A stretch of DNA of 64,000 bases from Cyclobacteriaceae bacterium (GCA_019638355.1 JAHBTY010000006.1:310001-374000), one strand, 5' to 3'; positions 45,601-56,202 are shown, counted from the first letter of the stretch. Numbers and translations: made by a program. Notes: a model not told the origin generated them from the letters alone.

Positions 45601-46902
45601 GGGATGTCCTTTCAAAACGTTTTCCAAAATATCCCACACCACAGGATCTTTACGATCTACTATTTTCTTGGCAGACTTAACGGTCTTTACAATTCCTCTT
45701 TCAATGAGTTTGCGGATAATAAATGGCTTGAACAATTCAGCTGCCATATCTTTTGGCAGACCGCACTCATGCAATTTCAATTCCGGACCAACCACAATTA
45801 CCGAACGACCGGAGTAGTCAACACGCTTACCCAGCAAGTTCTGACGGAAACGTCCTTGCTTACCTTTCAGCATATCCGATAATGATTTCAACGCGCGGTT
45901 TCCATCGGAACGAACTGCATTCACTTTACGTGAGTTGTCGAACAGAGAGTCAACCGCTTCCTGAAGCATACGCTTCTCATTACGAAGAATAACTTCAGGC
46001 GCCTTAATATCGATCAAACGCTTCAGACGGTTGTTACGGATAATAACACGTCTGTAAAGGTCATTCAAATCAGATGTAGCGAAACGACCGCCATCCAATG
46101 GAACTAATGGACGCAATTCGGGTGGAATCACAGGAACCATCTTGATGGTCATCCACTCCGGACGGTTTTCAATGCGTGTATTTGCATCGCGGAAAGCTTC
46201 TACCACTTTTAAACGCTTTAAGGCTTCAGCCTTACGTTGTTGAGAAGTATCGGTAGCAGCCTGATGACGTAGTTCGTAAGAAAGCTCATCCAGTTTTACG
46301 CGCGAAAGCAACATCTCCAACGCATCAGCGCCCATTTTGGCAATGAATTTCTTTGGATCGTTGTCATCCAACAATTGATTTTCGCGCGGAAGTTTGTCAA
46401 CAATGTCTAAGTATTCTTCTTCGGTTAAAAAATCCAGGCGGTTAACACCATCTTCCTCCTTCACACCGGGTTGAATTACCACATAGCGCTCGTAGTAAAT
46501 AATCTGATCTAACTTTTTGGTTGGAAGACCAAGAAGATAACCAATCTTATTTGGCAACGAACGGAAATACCAGATGTGTGCTACCGGTACCACTAATTCA
46601 ATGTGGCCCATGCGCTCACGCCTTACTTTCTTCTCAGTAACTTCTACCCCGCACCGATCGCAGATAATACCCTTGTAGCGAATACGCTTATACTTGCCGC
46701 AATGACATTCCCAATCCTTTACCGGACCAAAAATACGCTCGCAGAATAAACCACCCATCTCCGGCTTGTAGGTACGGTAGTTGATGGTTTCGGGCTGTGT
46801 TACTTCACCGTGCGAACTTTCCAGAATTGATTCCGGAGAAGCCAGGCTGATGGTGATCTTTGAGAAGTCGTTGTTGATCTTTTTATTTTTTCTGAAAGAC
46901 AT
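42613..46902 (-). CDS. rpoC: DNA-directed RNA polymerase subunit beta'
   Basis: The 1429-residue protein has the N-terminal zinc-binding cluster ([21 protein letters not shown]), the active-site [15 protein letters not shown] that binds catalytic Mg, the second zinc site ([17 protein letters not shown]), and the bridge-helix/trigger-loop region ([18 protein letters not shown]). The length is typical of Bacteroidota beta'. It lies 99 nt after rpoB, with an inverted repeat in the gap. Confidence 0.99.
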   Translation of the reverse strand: MSFRKNKKINNDFSKITISLASPESILESSHGEVTQPETINYRTYKPEMGGLFCERIFGPVKDWECHCGKYKRIRYKGIICDRCGVEVTEKKVRRERMGHIELVVPVAHIWYFRSLPNKIGYLLGLPTKKLDQIIYYERYVVIQPGVKEEDGVNRLDFLTEEEYLDIVDKLPRENQLLDDNDPKKFIAKMGADALEMLLSRVKLDELSYELRHQAATDTSQQRKAEALKRLKVVEAFRDANTRIENRPEWMTIKMVPVIPPELRPLVPLDGGRFATSDLNDLYRRVIIRNNRLKRLIDIKAPEVILRNEKRMLQEAVDSLFDNSRKVNAVRSDGNRALKSLSDMLKGKQGRFRQNLLGKRVDYSGRSVIVVGPELKLHECGLPKDMAAELFKPFIIRKLIERGIVKTVKSAKKIVDRKDPVVWDILENVLKGHPVLLNRAPTLHRLGIQAFQPKLIEGKAIQLHPLVCTAFNADFDGDQMAVHVPLGQEAILEASLLMLSSHNILNPANGAPITVPSQDMVLGLYYLTKGRKGQLGEGKKFYSAEEVIIAYNEGKLSKHALIKVRVSTRDKKTGELETKMIETVAGRVIFNQVVPAEVGFVDELLTKKKLQTIIADVFRLAGQAKTAKFLDDIKELGFQMAYKGGLSMGLGDVKVPAEKKKLVEEAQKEVDSVWNNYMMGLITDNERYNQVIDIWTRTNTMLTNTLMKQLEEDQQGFNSIYMMMHSGARGSREQIRQLGGMRGLMAKPQKNLAGSVGSIIENPILSNFREGLDVLEYFISTHGARKGLADTALKTADAGYLTRRLVDVAQDLVITEEDCGTLRGLHVTALKDNEDIVEPLSERILGRVTVHDIYDPISEELICAANEEITDEIAKKIEESSIEEVEIRSILTCETKIGGCAKCYGRNLATGKMVQAGEAVGVIAAQSIGEPGTQLTLRTFHVGGTASNIATEANIKAKFSGTIEFEGVRTVDTTDREENKVKVVMGRTGEIRILDEEKRVLITNNVPYGAFLKVKDGQKIEKGEELCYWDPYNAVILSEFDGEIGYEAIIEGITYKEESDEQTGHREKVITDTRDKTKNPAIIVNGKTETKGYNIPVGAHLAVDEGEKIKAGQVLAKIPRTMGKSRDITGGLPRVTELFEARNPSNPAVVSEIDGVVTYGGIKRGNREIFIESKDGVQKRYLVPLSKHILVQDNDFVKAGQPLSDGAITPSDILSIKGPTAVQEYLVNEIQEVYRLQGVKINDKHIECIVSQMMQKVEIIDSGDTTFLPGEYVDKFEFREENDRVLDKKVVTDAGDSQKFKVGQIISPRELRDENSALKRKDQKLVEVRDALSAVSRPTLQGITQASLKTESWLSAASFQETTKVLSEAAIRGKADQLMGLKENVIVGHLIPAGTGQRRLNDLIVNSEEEYQRMVSAPERKSKERELQD

Positions 46903-46954
46903 CTTATTAGTAGTTAGTCTTTAGTAATTAGTTATTCGTACCAGTTCTACATCT

Positions 46955-46986
46955 TGAGTCCTCAATAACTATTTACTGAGGACTCA
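46955..46986. repeat. 10-bp inverted repeat between rpoB and rpoC
   Basis: TGAGTCCTCA (46955-46964) and TGAGGACTCA (46977-46986) are exact reverse complements with a 12-nt loop. Both contain the GAGTC/GACTC core also seen between rpsG and fusA. There is no U-run, so termination is not expected. Confidence 0.75.
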
Positions 46987-47001
46987 GGACTATCAACTTT
47001 C

Positions 47002-50000
47002 TTAATCCATCGTAATCTCCAATGCAAGACCACGTAATTCGTGAACAAGCACGTTGAACGATTCGGGGATATTTGGCTTGCGCATGTTTTCCCCTTTCAC
47101 AATTGATTCGTATGCTTTCGCACGACCAATTACATCGTCAGACTTAATGGTCAGGATTTCCTGCAGGATGTGTGATGCGCCAAAGGCCTCAATCGCCCAA
47201 ACCTCCATTTCTCCAAAACGCTGTCCACCAAACTGTGCCTTACCACCCAACGGTTGTTGCGTAATAAGCGAGTATGGTCCGATAGAACGTGCGTGCATCT
47301 TATCGTCAACCAGGTGACCCAGTTTAAGCATGTAAGCCATACCAACTGTTACAGGCTGATCGAACTTTTCACCAGTTAAACCATCATACAAGTATGTGCG
47401 GCCAAATTCAGGTAAACCTGCTTCTGCCAACTCAGAAGATACTTGATCTATTGAAGCACCATCAAAAATTGGAGTAGCATACTTGCGGCCCAATTTCTTA
47501 CCAGCCCATGCCAATACGGTTTCGTAGATCTGACCGAGATTCATACGCGATGGTACACCCAGCGGGTTCAAGCAAATATCAACCGGGGTTCCGTCTTCCA
47601 GGAATGGCATATCTTCTTCGCGTACAATACGCGCAACCACACCTTTATTTCCGTGGCGACCGGCCATTTTATCACCTACTTTCAGTTTACGTTTTTTGGC
47701 TACATAAACTTTTGCCAACTGAACAATTCCGGCTGGTAGCTCATCGCCCACTTCCAATGTGAAACGCTCGCGTTTGAATTCGCCAGAAATAACGTTACGC
47801 TTATTGAGGTAGTTTTTAACCAGTTCGGCTACCAGTTCGTTTGTATGATCTTCTGTTGTCCAGCTTTCAAGGCTTACATCCGCAATCAGGTTCACTTCTT
47901 CCGGAACGTTATAGTTACTTTCATCGCGGTAAATATTCTTATCCGGGAAGAGGTTGCTTTCAAGCACCTTGGCTGAGAACTTAACGCCTTTGCTGATTAG
48001 TTCATCACCAAACTTGTGCTTCACACCCTGGCTGGTTTTACCCGTTAACAAACTTGTTAACTTCTTGATCATTTCAGCACGGAGTTCAGTAAGCTCTTTG
48101 CTGTAACGATTCTTCAAGGCATCCAGCTCTTTCTTAGACTTGTTGCGCACATCTTTATCGCGCTTAGGTCTTGAGAATAATTTGGTATCAATGACCACAC
48201 CTTTTAATGATGGAGGCGCTTTCATAGAAGCATCCTTCACATCACCGGCTTTATCGCCAAAGATGGCGCGCAGCAATTTTTCTTCTGGTGTAGGATCGGT
48301 TTCGCCTTTAGGAGTAATCTTACCAATCAGAATATCGCCTTCCTTCACTTCGGCACCTACGCGAATAATACCATTTTCATCTAAGTGCTTAACTGCTTCT
48401 TCACTTACATTGGGGATCTCCGAAGTTAATTCTTCTTCACCGCGCTTGGTATCACGCACTTCAAGTTCAAATTCCTCTACGTGAATAGAGGTGTAAACAT
48501 CATCGCGTACAACACGCTCTGATATTACGATCGCATCTTCAAAGTTATATCCTTGCCACGGCATGTATGCCACCAACAAGTTACGGCCTAAAGCTAATTC
48601 ACCATTGGCCGTTCCATAACCCTGGCACAGCGGTTGTCCCTTTGTAACCTTGTCGCCTTTCTTAACCAGTGGCGTAAGGTTGATACACGTATCCTGGTTA
48701 GTTCTTCTAAACTTGATCAGGCTATACGTTTTAATCTCATCATCAAAGCGAACCAACTGTTGCTCTTCCGATACTTCGTAGCGTACTACTATTTTCTTAG
48801 CATCCACAAATTCCACAGTACCGGCTCCTTCCGCAAGAATTAAAGTACGCGAGTCGATGGCTATCCTTCCTTCTAGTCCGGTACCTACAATTGGTGCTTC
48901 GGGGCGCATGAGTGGAACAGCCTGGCGTTGCATGTTAGAGCCCATCAATGCACGGTTTGCATCGTCATGTTCCAGGAATGGAATCATCGAAGCTGCAATC
49001 GATACGATCTGGTTCGGAGCAATGTCCATGTAGCGGATATCTTTCGGTTCCACTACCGGGAAATCGCCTTCGAAGCGAGCTTTGATGCGCTCATCTTCTA
49101 TTTCGCCATTGGTTTTTATTTTCACATTCGCTTGCGCGATGTTGTGTGTATCCTCTTCTTCGGCTGTCAGGAAGATTACTTCCTTACCTTTTACCTTGCC
49201 ATTCTCTACCTTGCGATAGGGTGTTTCGATAAAGCCCATCTTATTCACTTTTGCATGCACGCAAAGTGATGAGATCAAACCAATGTTTGGACCTTCCGGA
49301 GTTTCAATGGTACACAAGCGACCATAGTGGGTATAGTGTACATCTCGCACTTCAAATCCTGCACGTTCTCTCGAAAGACCACCTGGCCCAAGTGCCGACA
49401 TTCTGCGCTTGTGCGTGATTTCAGCCAACGGATTGGTTTGATCCATGAACTGAGACAATTGATTGGTTCCAAAGAAGGAGTTGATTACCGATGACAATGT
49501 TCTTGCATTGATCAGATCAACCGGTTTGAAATCTTCGTTATCGCGAACGTTCATTCTTTCTTTGATGGTTCTGGCCATACGGGCAAGCCCTACACCAAAC
49601 TGAGAATATAATTGTTCACCCACCGTTCTTACGCGCCTGTTGCTCAGGTGATCGATATCATCCACCACTGCTTTTGAGTTGATCAACCCTATGAGGTATT
49701 TTACAATCAGAATTATATCTTCTGTGGTTAATACGCGATGATCGAAACTTAAATCAAGTCCTAGCTTTTTGTTAATTCTGTAGCGACCAACTTCACCTAA
49801 ATCATATCGCTTTTCGCTGAAGAATAAACTCTGGATAATATCACGAGCCGTTTGCTCATCAGGCGCTTCGGTGTTTCTGAGTTGACGGTAGATTTGTTCA
49901 ACCGCTTCTTTTTCAGAGTTGGAATTATCTTTCGCAAGCGTGTTAAAAATGATGTGGTAATCGGCCACGTTTACATCTTCGCGATGCAAGATGATCGACT

Positions 50001-50874
50001 TTACACCGGACTCTATGATTACGTCAACATCTTCGGCACTCAATACATGGTCGCGTTCCAGCAACACTTCATTCCGGTCGATGGAAACTACTTCACCGGT
50101 ATCTTCATCCACAAAATCCTCCGTCCAGGTTTTTAATACCCGGGCAGCTAATTTGCGACCCACTGTTTTCTTAAGTGTGTTTTTGTTTGCTTCGATTTCT
50201 TCCGAAAGTCCGAAGAGATCCAAAATATCTTTATCGGTACCGTAACCAATGGCACGCAGCAATGTGGTTACAGGAAATTTCTTTTTACGGTCGATGTACG
50301 CATACATAACTGCATTTACATCGGTAGCAAATTCAATCCACGAGCCTTTGAACGGGATTATTCGGGCCGAATACAGCTTCGTTCCATTGGTGTGTTTACT
50401 CATGGCAAAAAAAACGCCTGGAGAACGGTGTAACTGTGATACGATTACACGTTCGGCTCCATTAATTACGAACGAACCTTTTTCGGTCATGTATGGGATG
50501 TTTCCCAAGAACACTTCCTGTTCAATGGTTTGAAAATCTTCGTTATCCTCGTCATTACATGTAAGACGAAGCTTTGCCTTTAACGGAACTGAAAAAGTTA
50601 ATCCGCGGTCAATGCACTCGTCCACACTATACTTGGGCGGATCGATTGTGTAATCAACAAACTCCAACACGAAGTTTTCGCGCGAGTCTGAGATTGGAAA
50701 GTTCTCTGCAAATACTTTAAAGAGGCCTTCGTTTTGTCTTTTTTCTGCAGGTGTTTCGATCTGCAAAAAATCTTTGAAGGATTGAAGTTGAATATCGAGA
50801 AAATCAGGATACTCAAGAACTTTCTCAATTGATGAGAAGTCAATCCTGTTATTTGCTGTTGTCTTCTTTGCCAA
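47002..50874 (-). CDS. rpoB: DNA-directed RNA polymerase subunit beta
   Basis: The 1290-residue protein is complete, ending [18 protein letters not shown]. The rifampicin region reads [32 protein letters not shown], with the key Asp, His and Ser residues as in sensitive strains. [11 protein letters not shown] and GRHGNKG are conserved polymerase motifs. The only plausible start is TTG at 50874, giving the family N-terminus [17 protein letters not shown]; no ATG lies in frame nearby. A hairpin precedes it in the 163-nt rplL-rpoB gap. Confidence 0.98.
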   Translation of the reverse strand: MAKKTTANNRIDFSSIEKVLEYPDFLDIQLQSFKDFLQIETPAEKRQNEGLFKVFAENFPISDSRENFVLEFVDYTIDPPKYSVDECIDRGLTFSVPLKAKLRLTCNDEDNEDFQTIEQEVFLGNIPYMTEKGSFVINGAERVIVSQLHRSPGVFFAMSKHTNGTKLYSARIIPFKGSWIEFATDVNAVMYAYIDRKKKFPVTTLLRAIGYGTDKDILDLFGLSEEIEANKNTLKKTVGRKLAARVLKTWTEDFVDEDTGEVVSIDRNEVLLERDHVLSAEDVDVIIESGVKSIILHREDVNVADYHIIFNTLAKDNSNSEKEAVEQIYRQLRNTEAPDEQTARDIIQSLFFSEKRYDLGEVGRYRINKKLGLDLSFDHRVLTTEDIILIVKYLIGLINSKAVVDDIDHLSNRRVRTVGEQLYSQFGVGLARMARTIKERMNVRDNEDFKPVDLINARTLSSVINSFFGTNQLSQFMDQTNPLAEITHKRRMSALGPGGLSRERAGFEVRDVHYTHYGRLCTIETPEGPNIGLISSLCVHAKVNKMGFIETPYRKVENGKVKGKEVIFLTAEEEDTHNIAQANVKIKTNGEIEDERIKARFEGDFPVVEPKDIRYMDIAPNQIVSIAASMIPFLEHDDANRALMGSNMQRQAVPLMRPEAPIVGTGLEGRIAIDSRTLILAEGAGTVEFVDAKKIVVRYEVSEEQQLVRFDDEIKTYSLIKFRRTNQDTCINLTPLVKKGDKVTKGQPLCQGYGTANGELALGRNLLVAYMPWQGYNFEDAIVISERVVRDDVYTSIHVEEFELEVRDTKRGEEELTSEIPNVSEEAVKHLDENGIIRVGAEVKEGDILIGKITPKGETDPTPEEKLLRAIFGDKAGDVKDASMKAPPSLKGVVIDTKLFSRPKRDKDVRNKSKKELDALKNRYSKELTELRAEMIKKLTSLLTGKTSQGVKHKFGDELISKGVKFSAKVLESNLFPDKNIYRDESNYNVPEEVNLIADVSLESWTTEDHTNELVAELVKNYLNKRNVISGEFKRERFTLEVGDELPAGIVQLAKVYVAKKRKLKVGDKMAGRHGNKGVVARIVREEDMPFLEDGTPVDICLNPLGVPSRMNLGQIYETVLAWAGKKLGRKYATPIFDGASIDQVSSELAEAGLPEFGRTYLYDGLTGEKFDQPVTVGMAYMLKLGHLVDDKMHARSIGPYSLITQQPLGGKAQFGGQRFGEMEVWAIEAFGASHILQEILTIKSDDVIGRAKAYESIVKGENMRKPNIPESFNVLVHELRGLALEITMD

Positions 50875-50960
50875 GGTACGTTTCGTTTAAATTCCCGGAC
50901 TAGACTAATCCATTACTATAAGTTGGGTACTGTAGCTTACACGCTATAAATAGGGAAAGA

Positions 50961-50988
50961 CCCCAGTTCCAACTTAATGGATCTGGGG
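50961..50988 (-). promoter_or_regulatory. Hairpin in the rplL-rpoB gap, possible attenuator or processing site
   Basis: CCCCAG (50961-50966) pairs with CTGGGG (50983-50988), with an inner TCCA/TGGA stem and loop ACTTAA. On the minus strand a pyrimidine-rich TCTTTCCCTATTT follows. The same gap carries partial termination and RNase III processing in enteric bacteria; a similar role here is inference. Confidence 0.5.
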
Positions 50989-51037
50989 CCTGAATTCCGC
51001 TCAGACGGTACCCTTCGTCCTCAAGAGTCGAATTGAA

Positions 51038-51415
51038 TTACTTCAATTCAACTTCAGCACCAGCCTCAACCAGTTGCTTCTTCAGGTTTTCAGCCTCGTC
51101 TTTAGGTAAACCTTCTTTGATAGTTTTAGGAGCTCCATCCACAACATCTTTAGCTTCTTTTAAGCCAAGACCTGTTAATTCTTTTACAAGCTTAACGATT
51201 TGAAGTTTGTTAGCACCTGCAGACTTCAATACTACATCGAAGTTGGTTTTTTCAGCAGCAGCAGCGCCACCACCAGTAGCAGGACCAGCAGCCACAGCCA
51301 CAGCAGCAGCAGCAGGTTCAATACCATAAGTTTCTTTCAGGTAAGAAGCTAATTCATTTACTTCTTTAACGGTAAGTTCTACCAGTTGATCGCCAAGTGA
51401 TTTTACGTCAGCCAT
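51038..51415 (-). CDS. rplL: 50S ribosomal protein L7/L12
   Basis: The 125-residue stalk protein has an N-terminal dimerisation domain ([24 protein letters not shown]), an Ala/Gly hinge ([16 protein letters not shown]) and the C-terminal factor-binding domain ([36 protein letters not shown]). It recruits EF-Tu, EF-G and IF2. It lies 28 nt after rplJ. Confidence 0.98.
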   Translation of the reverse strand: MADVKSLGDQLVELTVKEVNELASYLKETYGIEPAAAAVAVAAGPATGGGAAAAEKTNFDVVLKSAGANKLQIVKLVKELTGLGLKEAKDVVDGAPKTIKEGLPKDEAENLKKQLVEAGAEVELK

Positions 51416-51443
51416 GATTTGTAAGTGTTTAAAGATTCTGTTT

Positions 51444-51974
51444 TTAATTTTGTTTTCTTTCTTCCAATGCTTTTACCAATCCTGCAACAGTTTGCTTGCC
51501 GCTTAATAAAGCAGACAACACATTTTTGGCAGGAGATTGCAGCAATGAAATAACTTCGCCAATGAGTTCGTTTTTAGATTTTAACTCAACCAGCGTTTTC
51601 AGGTTTTCCTCTCCGATGAAAAGAGTGGATTCAATGGAGGCGCTTTTAAAACCTGGTTTGCCATCCAATTTCTTTCTGTACTCTGAAATAACTTTTGCAG
51701 GAGCGTTGCCTACCTCTTTCGAGAAGATTACACCCGAAAAGCCTTTAAGTGTACCGAATAGCTCTGTGTAATTACCGGATTGCTTTTCTAATGCCTTGCG
51801 AATAAGCGTGTTTTTGTAAACACGGTATTCTACACCAGCATTAAAACACAGTCTGCGAAACGCGTTAATTTGCGCAACCGTCAGACCGGAGGCATCGGTA
51901 ATATAAAAGTGATTGTTCTGAGAAAATTTCTCAGCCAACTCTTCAATAATTTGCCCTTTTTCTTCCCTGGTCAT
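51444..51974 (-). CDS. rplJ: 50S ribosomal protein L10
   Basis: The 176-residue protein has the L10 N-terminal RNA-binding domain ([39 protein letters not shown], then [15 protein letters not shown]). A C-terminal helix anchors L7/L12 dimers ([21 protein letters not shown]). It forms the stalk base, and in other bacteria the L10-L12 complex represses its own operon. It lies 19 nt after rplA. Confidence 0.98.
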   Translation of the reverse strand: MTREEKGQIIEELAEKFSQNNHFYITDASGLTVAQINAFRRLCFNAGVEYRVYKNTLIRKALEKQSGNYTELFGTLKGFSGVIFSKEVGNAPAKVISEYRKKLDGKPGFKSASIESTLFIGEENLKTLVELKSKNELIGEVISLLQSPAKNVLSALLSGKQTVAGLVKALEERKQN

Positions 51975-51993
51975 TGTTTTCGTATTTTAGACC

Positions 51994-52686
51994 TTATACA
52001 ACCGAATTCTTATCCACCATTATTCCAGGACTCATCGTGGAAGACAGGGAAATACTTTGTATGTATGTACCCTTCGATGAAGCTGGCTTTAACTTAACCA
52101 CTGTGTTTATAAGTTCAGCAGCATTCTCTTTAATCTTGTCTGCGCTGAAGGAAGCCTTACCAACACTGGCGTGAATAATTCCTTGTTTATCTACTTTGAA
52201 GTCAACTTTACCCGCCTTCACTTCTTTCACTGCTTTTCCAACTTCCAGGGTAACTGTTCCTGACTTCGGGTTAGGCATTAAACCTCTTGGGCCTAGCACC
52301 TTACCGAGTTTACCAACCTTGGCCATAACGGTAGGCATGGTAATAATTACATCTATATCTGTCCAGCCGGCCTCTACCTTCTGAATATAATCATCTAATC
52401 CCACGTGCTCAGCACCGGCATCTTTTGCCTCCTGGGCCTTATCGGGTGTACACAAAACCAACACACGAACTGTTTTTCCCAATCCATGAGGTAATGAAAC
52501 AACACCGCGCACCATTTGATCCGATTTCTTTGGGTCAACGCCCAAGCGGATGTCCACATCAACTGATGCATCAAATTTTGTGAATGTAATATCCTTCAGC
52601 ACCTTGGCCGCATCTTCCAAAGAATACTCTTTTTCGAGATTGTGCTTAGCGAGTACCGCTTTTCTGTTTTTTGTCAACTTTGCCAT
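51994..52686 (-). CDS. rplA: 50S ribosomal protein L1
   Basis: The 230-residue protein has the two-domain L1 pattern ([68 protein letters not shown]). It forms the mobile L1 stalk at the ribosomal E site and represses the L11-L1 mRNA in other bacteria. It lies 9 nt after rplK. Confidence 0.98.
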   Translation of the reverse strand: MAKLTKNRKAVLAKHNLEKEYSLEDAAKVLKDITFTKFDASVDVDIRLGVDPKKSDQMVRGVVSLPHGLGKTVRVLVLCTPDKAQEAKDAGAEHVGLDDYIQKVEAGWTDIDVIITMPTVMAKVGKLGKVLGPRGLMPNPKSGTVTLEVGKAVKEVKAGKVDFKVDKQGIIHASVGKASFSADKIKENAAELINTVVKLKPASSKGTYIQSISLSSTMSPGIMVDKNSVV

Positions 52687-52695
52687 TGTAATATT

Positions 52696-53139
52696 TTATT
52701 TATCCCAAGGGGCGGTGCCACTTACTGTAACTCCCATACTGCGTGCTGTACCAGCAATCATTTTCATAGCTGAATCAACTTTAAATGCATTCAAATCTGG
52801 CATTTTCAACTCAGCTATTTTCTTAATCTGATCCCAGCTAATGGAACCAACCTTTGCACGGTTAGGTTCTTTCGAGCCTTTCTGCAATTTGATAGCCTCC
52901 ATAATCAGCACTGCTGCCGGAGGTGTTTTTATTACAAAGTCGAAAGACTTGTCGTTATAAATTGTAATGAGCACGGGCAATATCTGACCCTGCTTATCCT
53001 GCGAACGTGCATTAAACTGTTTGCAGAAGTCCATGATGTTCAAACCTTTTGAACCTAATGCCGGACCAATTGGCGGTGCTGGGTTTGCCTGCCCACCTTT
53101 TACCTGCAATTTCAAATAACCGGTTACTTCCTTAGCCAT
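52696..53139 (-). CDS. rplK: 50S ribosomal protein L11
   Basis: The 147-residue protein has the L11 N-terminal domain ([38 protein letters not shown]) with the proline-rich thiostrepton-region segment. The C-terminal rRNA-binding domain ([27 protein letters not shown]) is intact. It binds the GTPase-associated centre of 23S rRNA. It lies 7 nt after nusG. Confidence 0.98.
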   Translation of the reverse strand: MAKEVTGYLKLQVKGGQANPAPPIGPALGSKGLNIMDFCKQFNARSQDKQGQILPVLITIYNDKSFDFVIKTPPAAVLIMEAIKLQKGSKEPNRAKVGSISWDQIKKIAELKMPDLNAFKVDSAMKMIAGTARSMGVTVSGTAPWDK

Positions 53140-53146
53140 TGTATTA

Positions 53147-53707
53147 CTAGTCTACTTTTTCTACTTGCATATAACTCAATTCAACCGGTGTATTTCTTCC
53201 AAAGATTTTCACCATTACGTTGAGTTTCTTCTTGTCTTCAAAAATTTCTTCTACTGAACCTGTAAAACCACTGAATGGACCATCCATTACTTTTACTGAT
53301 TCGCCTTTAATGAACGGTGTTTCCAGTTTTTCTTCAAACTGATCCACTTCATCTACCTTACCCAGAATGCGGTTAACTTCAGACTGCCGAAGTGCAACCG
53401 GTTCTTTTGATGTGGCACTGGAACCATTGGTTCCCAAAAAGCCAATCACACCGGGAATGTTGTTTACTGTGTGGTAGGCTTCGCCATTTGACAGATCGGC
53501 CGAAACCAAAACATAGCCAGGAAAGAAGTTTCTTTCGCGAACCCGCTTTTTGCCATTGCGCATTTCATACACCTTTTCGCTCGGTATCAGCACCTGTGGA
53601 ATGAACTCCACCAGCTTGGACCGTTCGATTTCAGTTTCCAGGTAGGACTTTACTTTCTTTTCCTGGCCGCTGATAACACGCAACACATACCACTTTAACT
53701 CTGCCAT
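53147..53707 (-). CDS. nusG: Transcription termination/antitermination factor NusG
   Basis: The protein is 186 residues from the ATG at 53707 ([19 protein letters not shown]); the longer frame to 53740 overlaps secE and has no homologous sequence. The NGN domain ends with [10 protein letters not shown] and is followed by a KOW domain ([24 protein letters not shown]). NusG couples RNA polymerase to the ribosome and to Rho. It is between secE and rplK as in most bacteria. Confidence 0.97.
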   Translation of the reverse strand: MAELKWYVLRVISGQEKKVKSYLETEIERSKLVEFIPQVLIPSEKVYEMRNGKKRVRERNFFPGYVLVSADLSNGEAYHTVNNIPGVIGFLGTNGSSATSKEPVALRQSEVNRILGKVDEVDQFEEKLETPFIKGESVKVMDGPFSGFTGSVEEIFEDKKKLNVMVKIFGRNTPVELSYMQVEKVD

Positions 53708-53718
53708 GGCTTCTCCGA

Positions 53719-53910
53719 TTAGAATTCGCGATAAAACCAAGACAAAGCATTATTGAACCCAAGGTCGATAACACCAATTATTACCGCAAAAATCAACGAG
53801 GCTACCAATACCAGAATGGCACTGCTTTGCAACTCGTTAAATTTTGGCCACGAAACCTTGTTACGGATTTCGTCAATGGACTCCAGAATATAGTTCTTAA
53901 CTTTTTCCAT
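53719..53910 (-). CDS. secE: Preprotein translocase subunit SecE
   Basis: The 63-residue protein has the single-helix SecE form: an amphipathic N-terminus (YILESIDEIRNKVSWPKFNELQSS, with the conserved VSWP) and one membrane segment (AILVLVASLIFAVIIGVIDLGF). It clamps SecY in the inner membrane. The tRNA-Trp gene lies 84 nt upstream and shares the promoter. Confidence 0.95.
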   Translation of the reverse strand: MEKVKNYILESIDEIRNKVSWPKFNELQSSAILVLVASLIFAVIIGVIDLGFNNALSWFYREF

Positions 53911-53994
53911 CCATTTTAAAGTTATTGCGGTTTATTTATTTCAGATTTTAAGACCGCAACTTAAAATCTGCATCTGCCACCTGCCTTTCTTTTG

Positions 53995-54065
53995 CACGGG
54001 TGGAGAGATTCGAACTCCCATCAACGGTTTTGGAGACCGCTATTCTACCCTTGAACTACACCCGT
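53995..54065 (-). tRNA. tRNA-Trp (anticodon CCA)
   Basis: The 71-nt cloverleaf on the minus strand has acceptor ACGGGTG/CACCCGT, discriminator G, an anticodon stem GCGGT/ACCGT with loop CTCCAAA, and T-loop TTCGAAT. The 3' CCA is not encoded. It lies between tuf and secE, 55 nt after its promoter. Confidence 0.97.
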
Positions 54066-54119
54066 TTGTCTTAGTCCTTGGAAATTGTTCGTTCCAAAAC
54101 CGCCAATTCAAAAGGACTG

Positions 54120-54150
54120 CAAAGGTAGAACAAGGAGTATATAAAACAAA
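54120..54150 (-). promoter_or_regulatory. Promoter of the tRNA-Trp-secE-nusG-rplKAJL-rpoBC operon
   Basis: On the minus strand TTTG (54150-54147), a 19-nt spacer and TACCTTTG (54127-54120) match the Bacteroidota consensus exactly. The -33 element touches the tuf terminator stem. Box sequence and spacing equal those of the str promoter at 42120-42150. Confidence 0.88.
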
Positions 54151-54181
54151 AGCGTTTCCAAGAAAAATCTCGGAAACGCTT
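54140..54181 (-). terminator. Intrinsic terminator of tuf
   Basis: On the minus strand AAGCGTTTCC (54181-54172), a 12-nt loop and GGAAACGCTT (54159-54150) form a perfect 10-bp stem followed by TTGTTTTAT. It lies 58 nt after the tuf stop and overlaps the next promoter. Confidence 0.88.
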
Positions 54182-54239
54182 GATGGTTGATTTTCAGATG
54201 ATTAGCTCTATTCAGATGAATAAAAAGCTAATTCTGATG

Positions 54240-55427
54240 TTAGTCCAAAATCTCAGTTACCTGACCTGAACCTACCGTACGGCCACCTTCGCGGATAGCG
54301 AAACGAAGACCTTTCTCCATTGCAATCTTGTTGATCAGTTCAACTTCGATGGTAACGTTATCGCCAGGCATAACCATTTCAATACCGGCAGGAAGTTTAC
54401 ACTCGCCCGTTACATCCGTAGTACGGAAGTAGAATTGCGGACGGTACTTGTTGAAGAATGGCGTGTGACGACCACCTTCTTCTTTAGAAAGCACGTACAC
54501 TTCAGCCTTAAACTTAGCGTGAGGTGTTACTGTACCTGGTTTGCAGATTACCATACCGCGTGCGATTTGGTCTTTTTCAATACCCCGTAACAACAAACCT
54601 ACGTTATCACCAGCTTCGCCTCTGTCAAGGATTTTACGGAACATTTCTACTCCGGTAATGGTAGAGGTTAGGTTTTCGGCACCCATACCCAAAATCTGTA
54701 CCGGGTCGCCAGTTTTGATGATACCGCGTTCAATACGACCGGTAGCTACAGTTCCACGACCTGTAATTGAGAATACATCTTCAACAGGCATCAGGAAGTC
54801 TTTATCGATCAAACGAACCGGAAGCGGAATGTATTCATCCACAGCCTTCATCAGTTCTTCAATTTTACCAACCCACTTGGCATCGCCATTCAAGCCACCT
54901 AAAGCAGAACCACGGATAATCGGAATTTCATCACCCGGGAAATCATAAGCAGAAAGCAACTCGCGAACTTCCATTTCAACAAGATCCAACAATTCCGGAT
55001 CGTCCACCAAGTCAACCTTATTCATAAACACTACCAGCCTTGGAACGCCTACCTGGCGCGACAAAAGGATATGCTCGCGGGTTTGAGGCATGGGACCATC
55101 GGTAGCAGCTACCACCAAAATTGCACCGTCCATTTGGGCAGCACCGGTAACCATGTTTTTTACATAGTCAGCGTGGCCAGGACAGTCAACGTGCGCGTAG
55201 TGGCGGTTTTCTGTTTGATACTCAACGTGTGATGTGTTGATGGTAATACCACGCTCTTTTTCTTCAGGAGCGTTGTCGATTGACGAGAAGTCGCGCTCAG
55301 CAGCGAGACCTTTAGTAGCCAATACTTTTGTAATAGCAGCCGTTAGTGTGGTTTTGCCGTGGTCAACGTGACCAATGGTACCAATGTTAACGTGCGGTTT
55401 CGAGCGGTCAAATGTTTCTTTTGCCAT
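54240..55427 (-). CDS. tuf: Elongation factor Tu
   Basis: The 395-residue GTPase delivers aminoacyl-tRNA to the ribosome. Motifs are [16 protein letters not shown] (G1), [13 protein letters not shown] (G2), [12 protein letters not shown] (G3) and NKVDLVDD (G4); the C-terminal beta domains end [19 protein letters not shown]. It follows tRNA-Thr by 263 nt. I see no gene and no consensus promoter in that gap, so it probably depends on the tRNA-Tyr promoter at 56172-56202. Confidence 0.99.
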   Translation of the reverse strand: MAKETFDRSKPHVNIGTIGHVDHGKTTLTAAITKVLATKGLAAERDFSSIDNAPEEKERGITINTSHVEYQTENRHYAHVDCPGHADYVKNMVTGAAQMDGAILVVAATDGPMPQTREHILLSRQVGVPRLVVFMNKVDLVDDPELLDLVEMEVRELLSAYDFPGDEIPIIRGSALGGLNGDAKWVGKIEELMKAVDEYIPLPVRLIDKDFLMPVEDVFSITGRGTVATGRIERGIIKTGDPVQILGMGAENLTSTITGVEMFRKILDRGEAGDNVGLLLRGIEKDQIARGMVICKPGTVTPHAKFKAEVYVLSKEEGGRHTPFFNKYRPQFYFRTTDVTGECKLPAGIEMVMPGDNVTIEVELINKIAMEKGLRFAIREGGRTVGSGQVTEILD

Positions 55428-55690
55428 GTTTGAAAATCCCAGTTAAAGTTTAAAGTGTATTAATAGTTAAAATAAAAGTTACTAAGCCTTTATTCTCCAT
55501 TTTGGAGACACCCTAAACATTGTAAGCCTTTCGGATAGGAATTTTGCCATTTTACATGGCTGCCTGAATCTGTCGTTACCTTTTTGATGTTCGCTACGCA
55601 TCAGTAATTTCAAATTCAAAATTCAGTTTCAATATTTCATTCCCGTTTCCGGGATTAGAAGTATGCCCACCTGGCAAACCTGTTGTGCAG

Positions 55691-55762
<72 letters not shown>

Positions 55763-55765
55763 CTG

Positions 55766-55804
55766 AACTCAAAATTTAAAATGTTGAATTTTAAATTTTG
55801 AGTT
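55766..55804. repeat. 17-bp AT-rich perfect inverted repeat between tRNA-Gly and tRNA-Thr
   Basis: AACTCAAAATTTAAAAT (55766-55782) and its exact complement (55788-55804) flank the loop GTTGA. The hairpin fills the spacer between two tRNA genes. It may guide processing of the polycistronic tRNA transcript; it has no U-run. Confidence 0.75.
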
Positions 55805-55811
55805 CTGGTTG

Positions 55812-55884
55812 AGCGGGAGACGAGGCTCGAACCCGCGACCTATAGCTTGGAAGGCTATCGCTCTACCAACTGAGCTACTCCCGC
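55812..55884 (-). tRNA. tRNA-Gly (anticodon TCC)
   Basis: The 73-nt cloverleaf on the minus strand has acceptor GCGGGAG/CTCCCGC, discriminator T, an anticodon stem ATAGC/GCTAT with loop CTTCCAA, and T-loop TTCGAGC. A broken copy of its 5' half lies 27 nt upstream. Confidence 0.96.
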
Positions 55885-55910
55885 TTATTTGCTCTTTATA
55901 ACCTTTTAAG

Positions 55911-55959
55911 AGGCTATCGCCCTACCTCGTGATAAGTTATTGGGATGAGCTACTCCCGC
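55911..55959 (-). pseudogene. Partial 5'-half copy of tRNA-Gly (pseudo-tRNA)
   Basis: On the plus strand AGGCTATCGCCCTACC (55911-55926) and TGAGCTACTCCCGC (55946-55959) match tRNA-Gly positions from the acceptor stem to the anticodon stem. One base differs (CGCCC against CGCTC), and about 16 nt of unrelated sequence replaces part of the D-loop. No 3' half is present, so it cannot fold as a tRNA. It lies between tRNA-Tyr and tRNA-Gly in the same transcript. Confidence 0.8.
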
Positions 55960-56002
55960 ATTCTTAAATTCGAATTCGAAATTTCAAATTCAAACTAATT
56001 GG

Positions 56003-56085
56003 TGGGGAGAACAGGATTCGAACCTGTGAAGACATAAGTCAACAGATTTACAGTCTGTCCTCGTTGGCCGCTTGAGTATCTCCCC
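56003..56085 (-). tRNA. tRNA-Tyr (anticodon GTA)
   Basis: The 83-nt class II tRNA on the minus strand has acceptor GGGGAGA/TCTCCCC, discriminator A, anticodon loop CTGTAAA (GTA), a long variable arm and T-arm ACAGG/CCTGT with loop TTCGAAT. CCA happens to follow in the genome (56002-56000). It is first in the tRNA-tuf operon. Confidence 0.97.
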
Positions 56086-56171
56086 GTTTGCGTTACTGTT
56101 AAAGAACATTCGGAGATCATCAAAATCAGCTCTCCCACCTAAATTTTAGCTAGTGCCAAAAATTAGGAGTG

Positions 56172-56202
56172 CAAAATTATACGGTTTTTCGGTTTGGCCA
56201 AA
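56172..56202 (-). promoter_or_regulatory. Promoter of the tRNA-Tyr-Gly-Thr-tuf operon
   Basis: On the minus strand TTTG (56202-56199), a 19-nt spacer and TAATTTTG (56179-56172) match the Bacteroidota consensus exactly. The mature tRNA-Tyr begins about 87 nt downstream. Confidence 0.85.

Noticed and set aside
55428-55690. Separate promoter for tuf
   Set aside because: No TAnnTTTG on the minus strand was found in the 263-nt gap; the tRNA-Tyr promoter is the better candidate.
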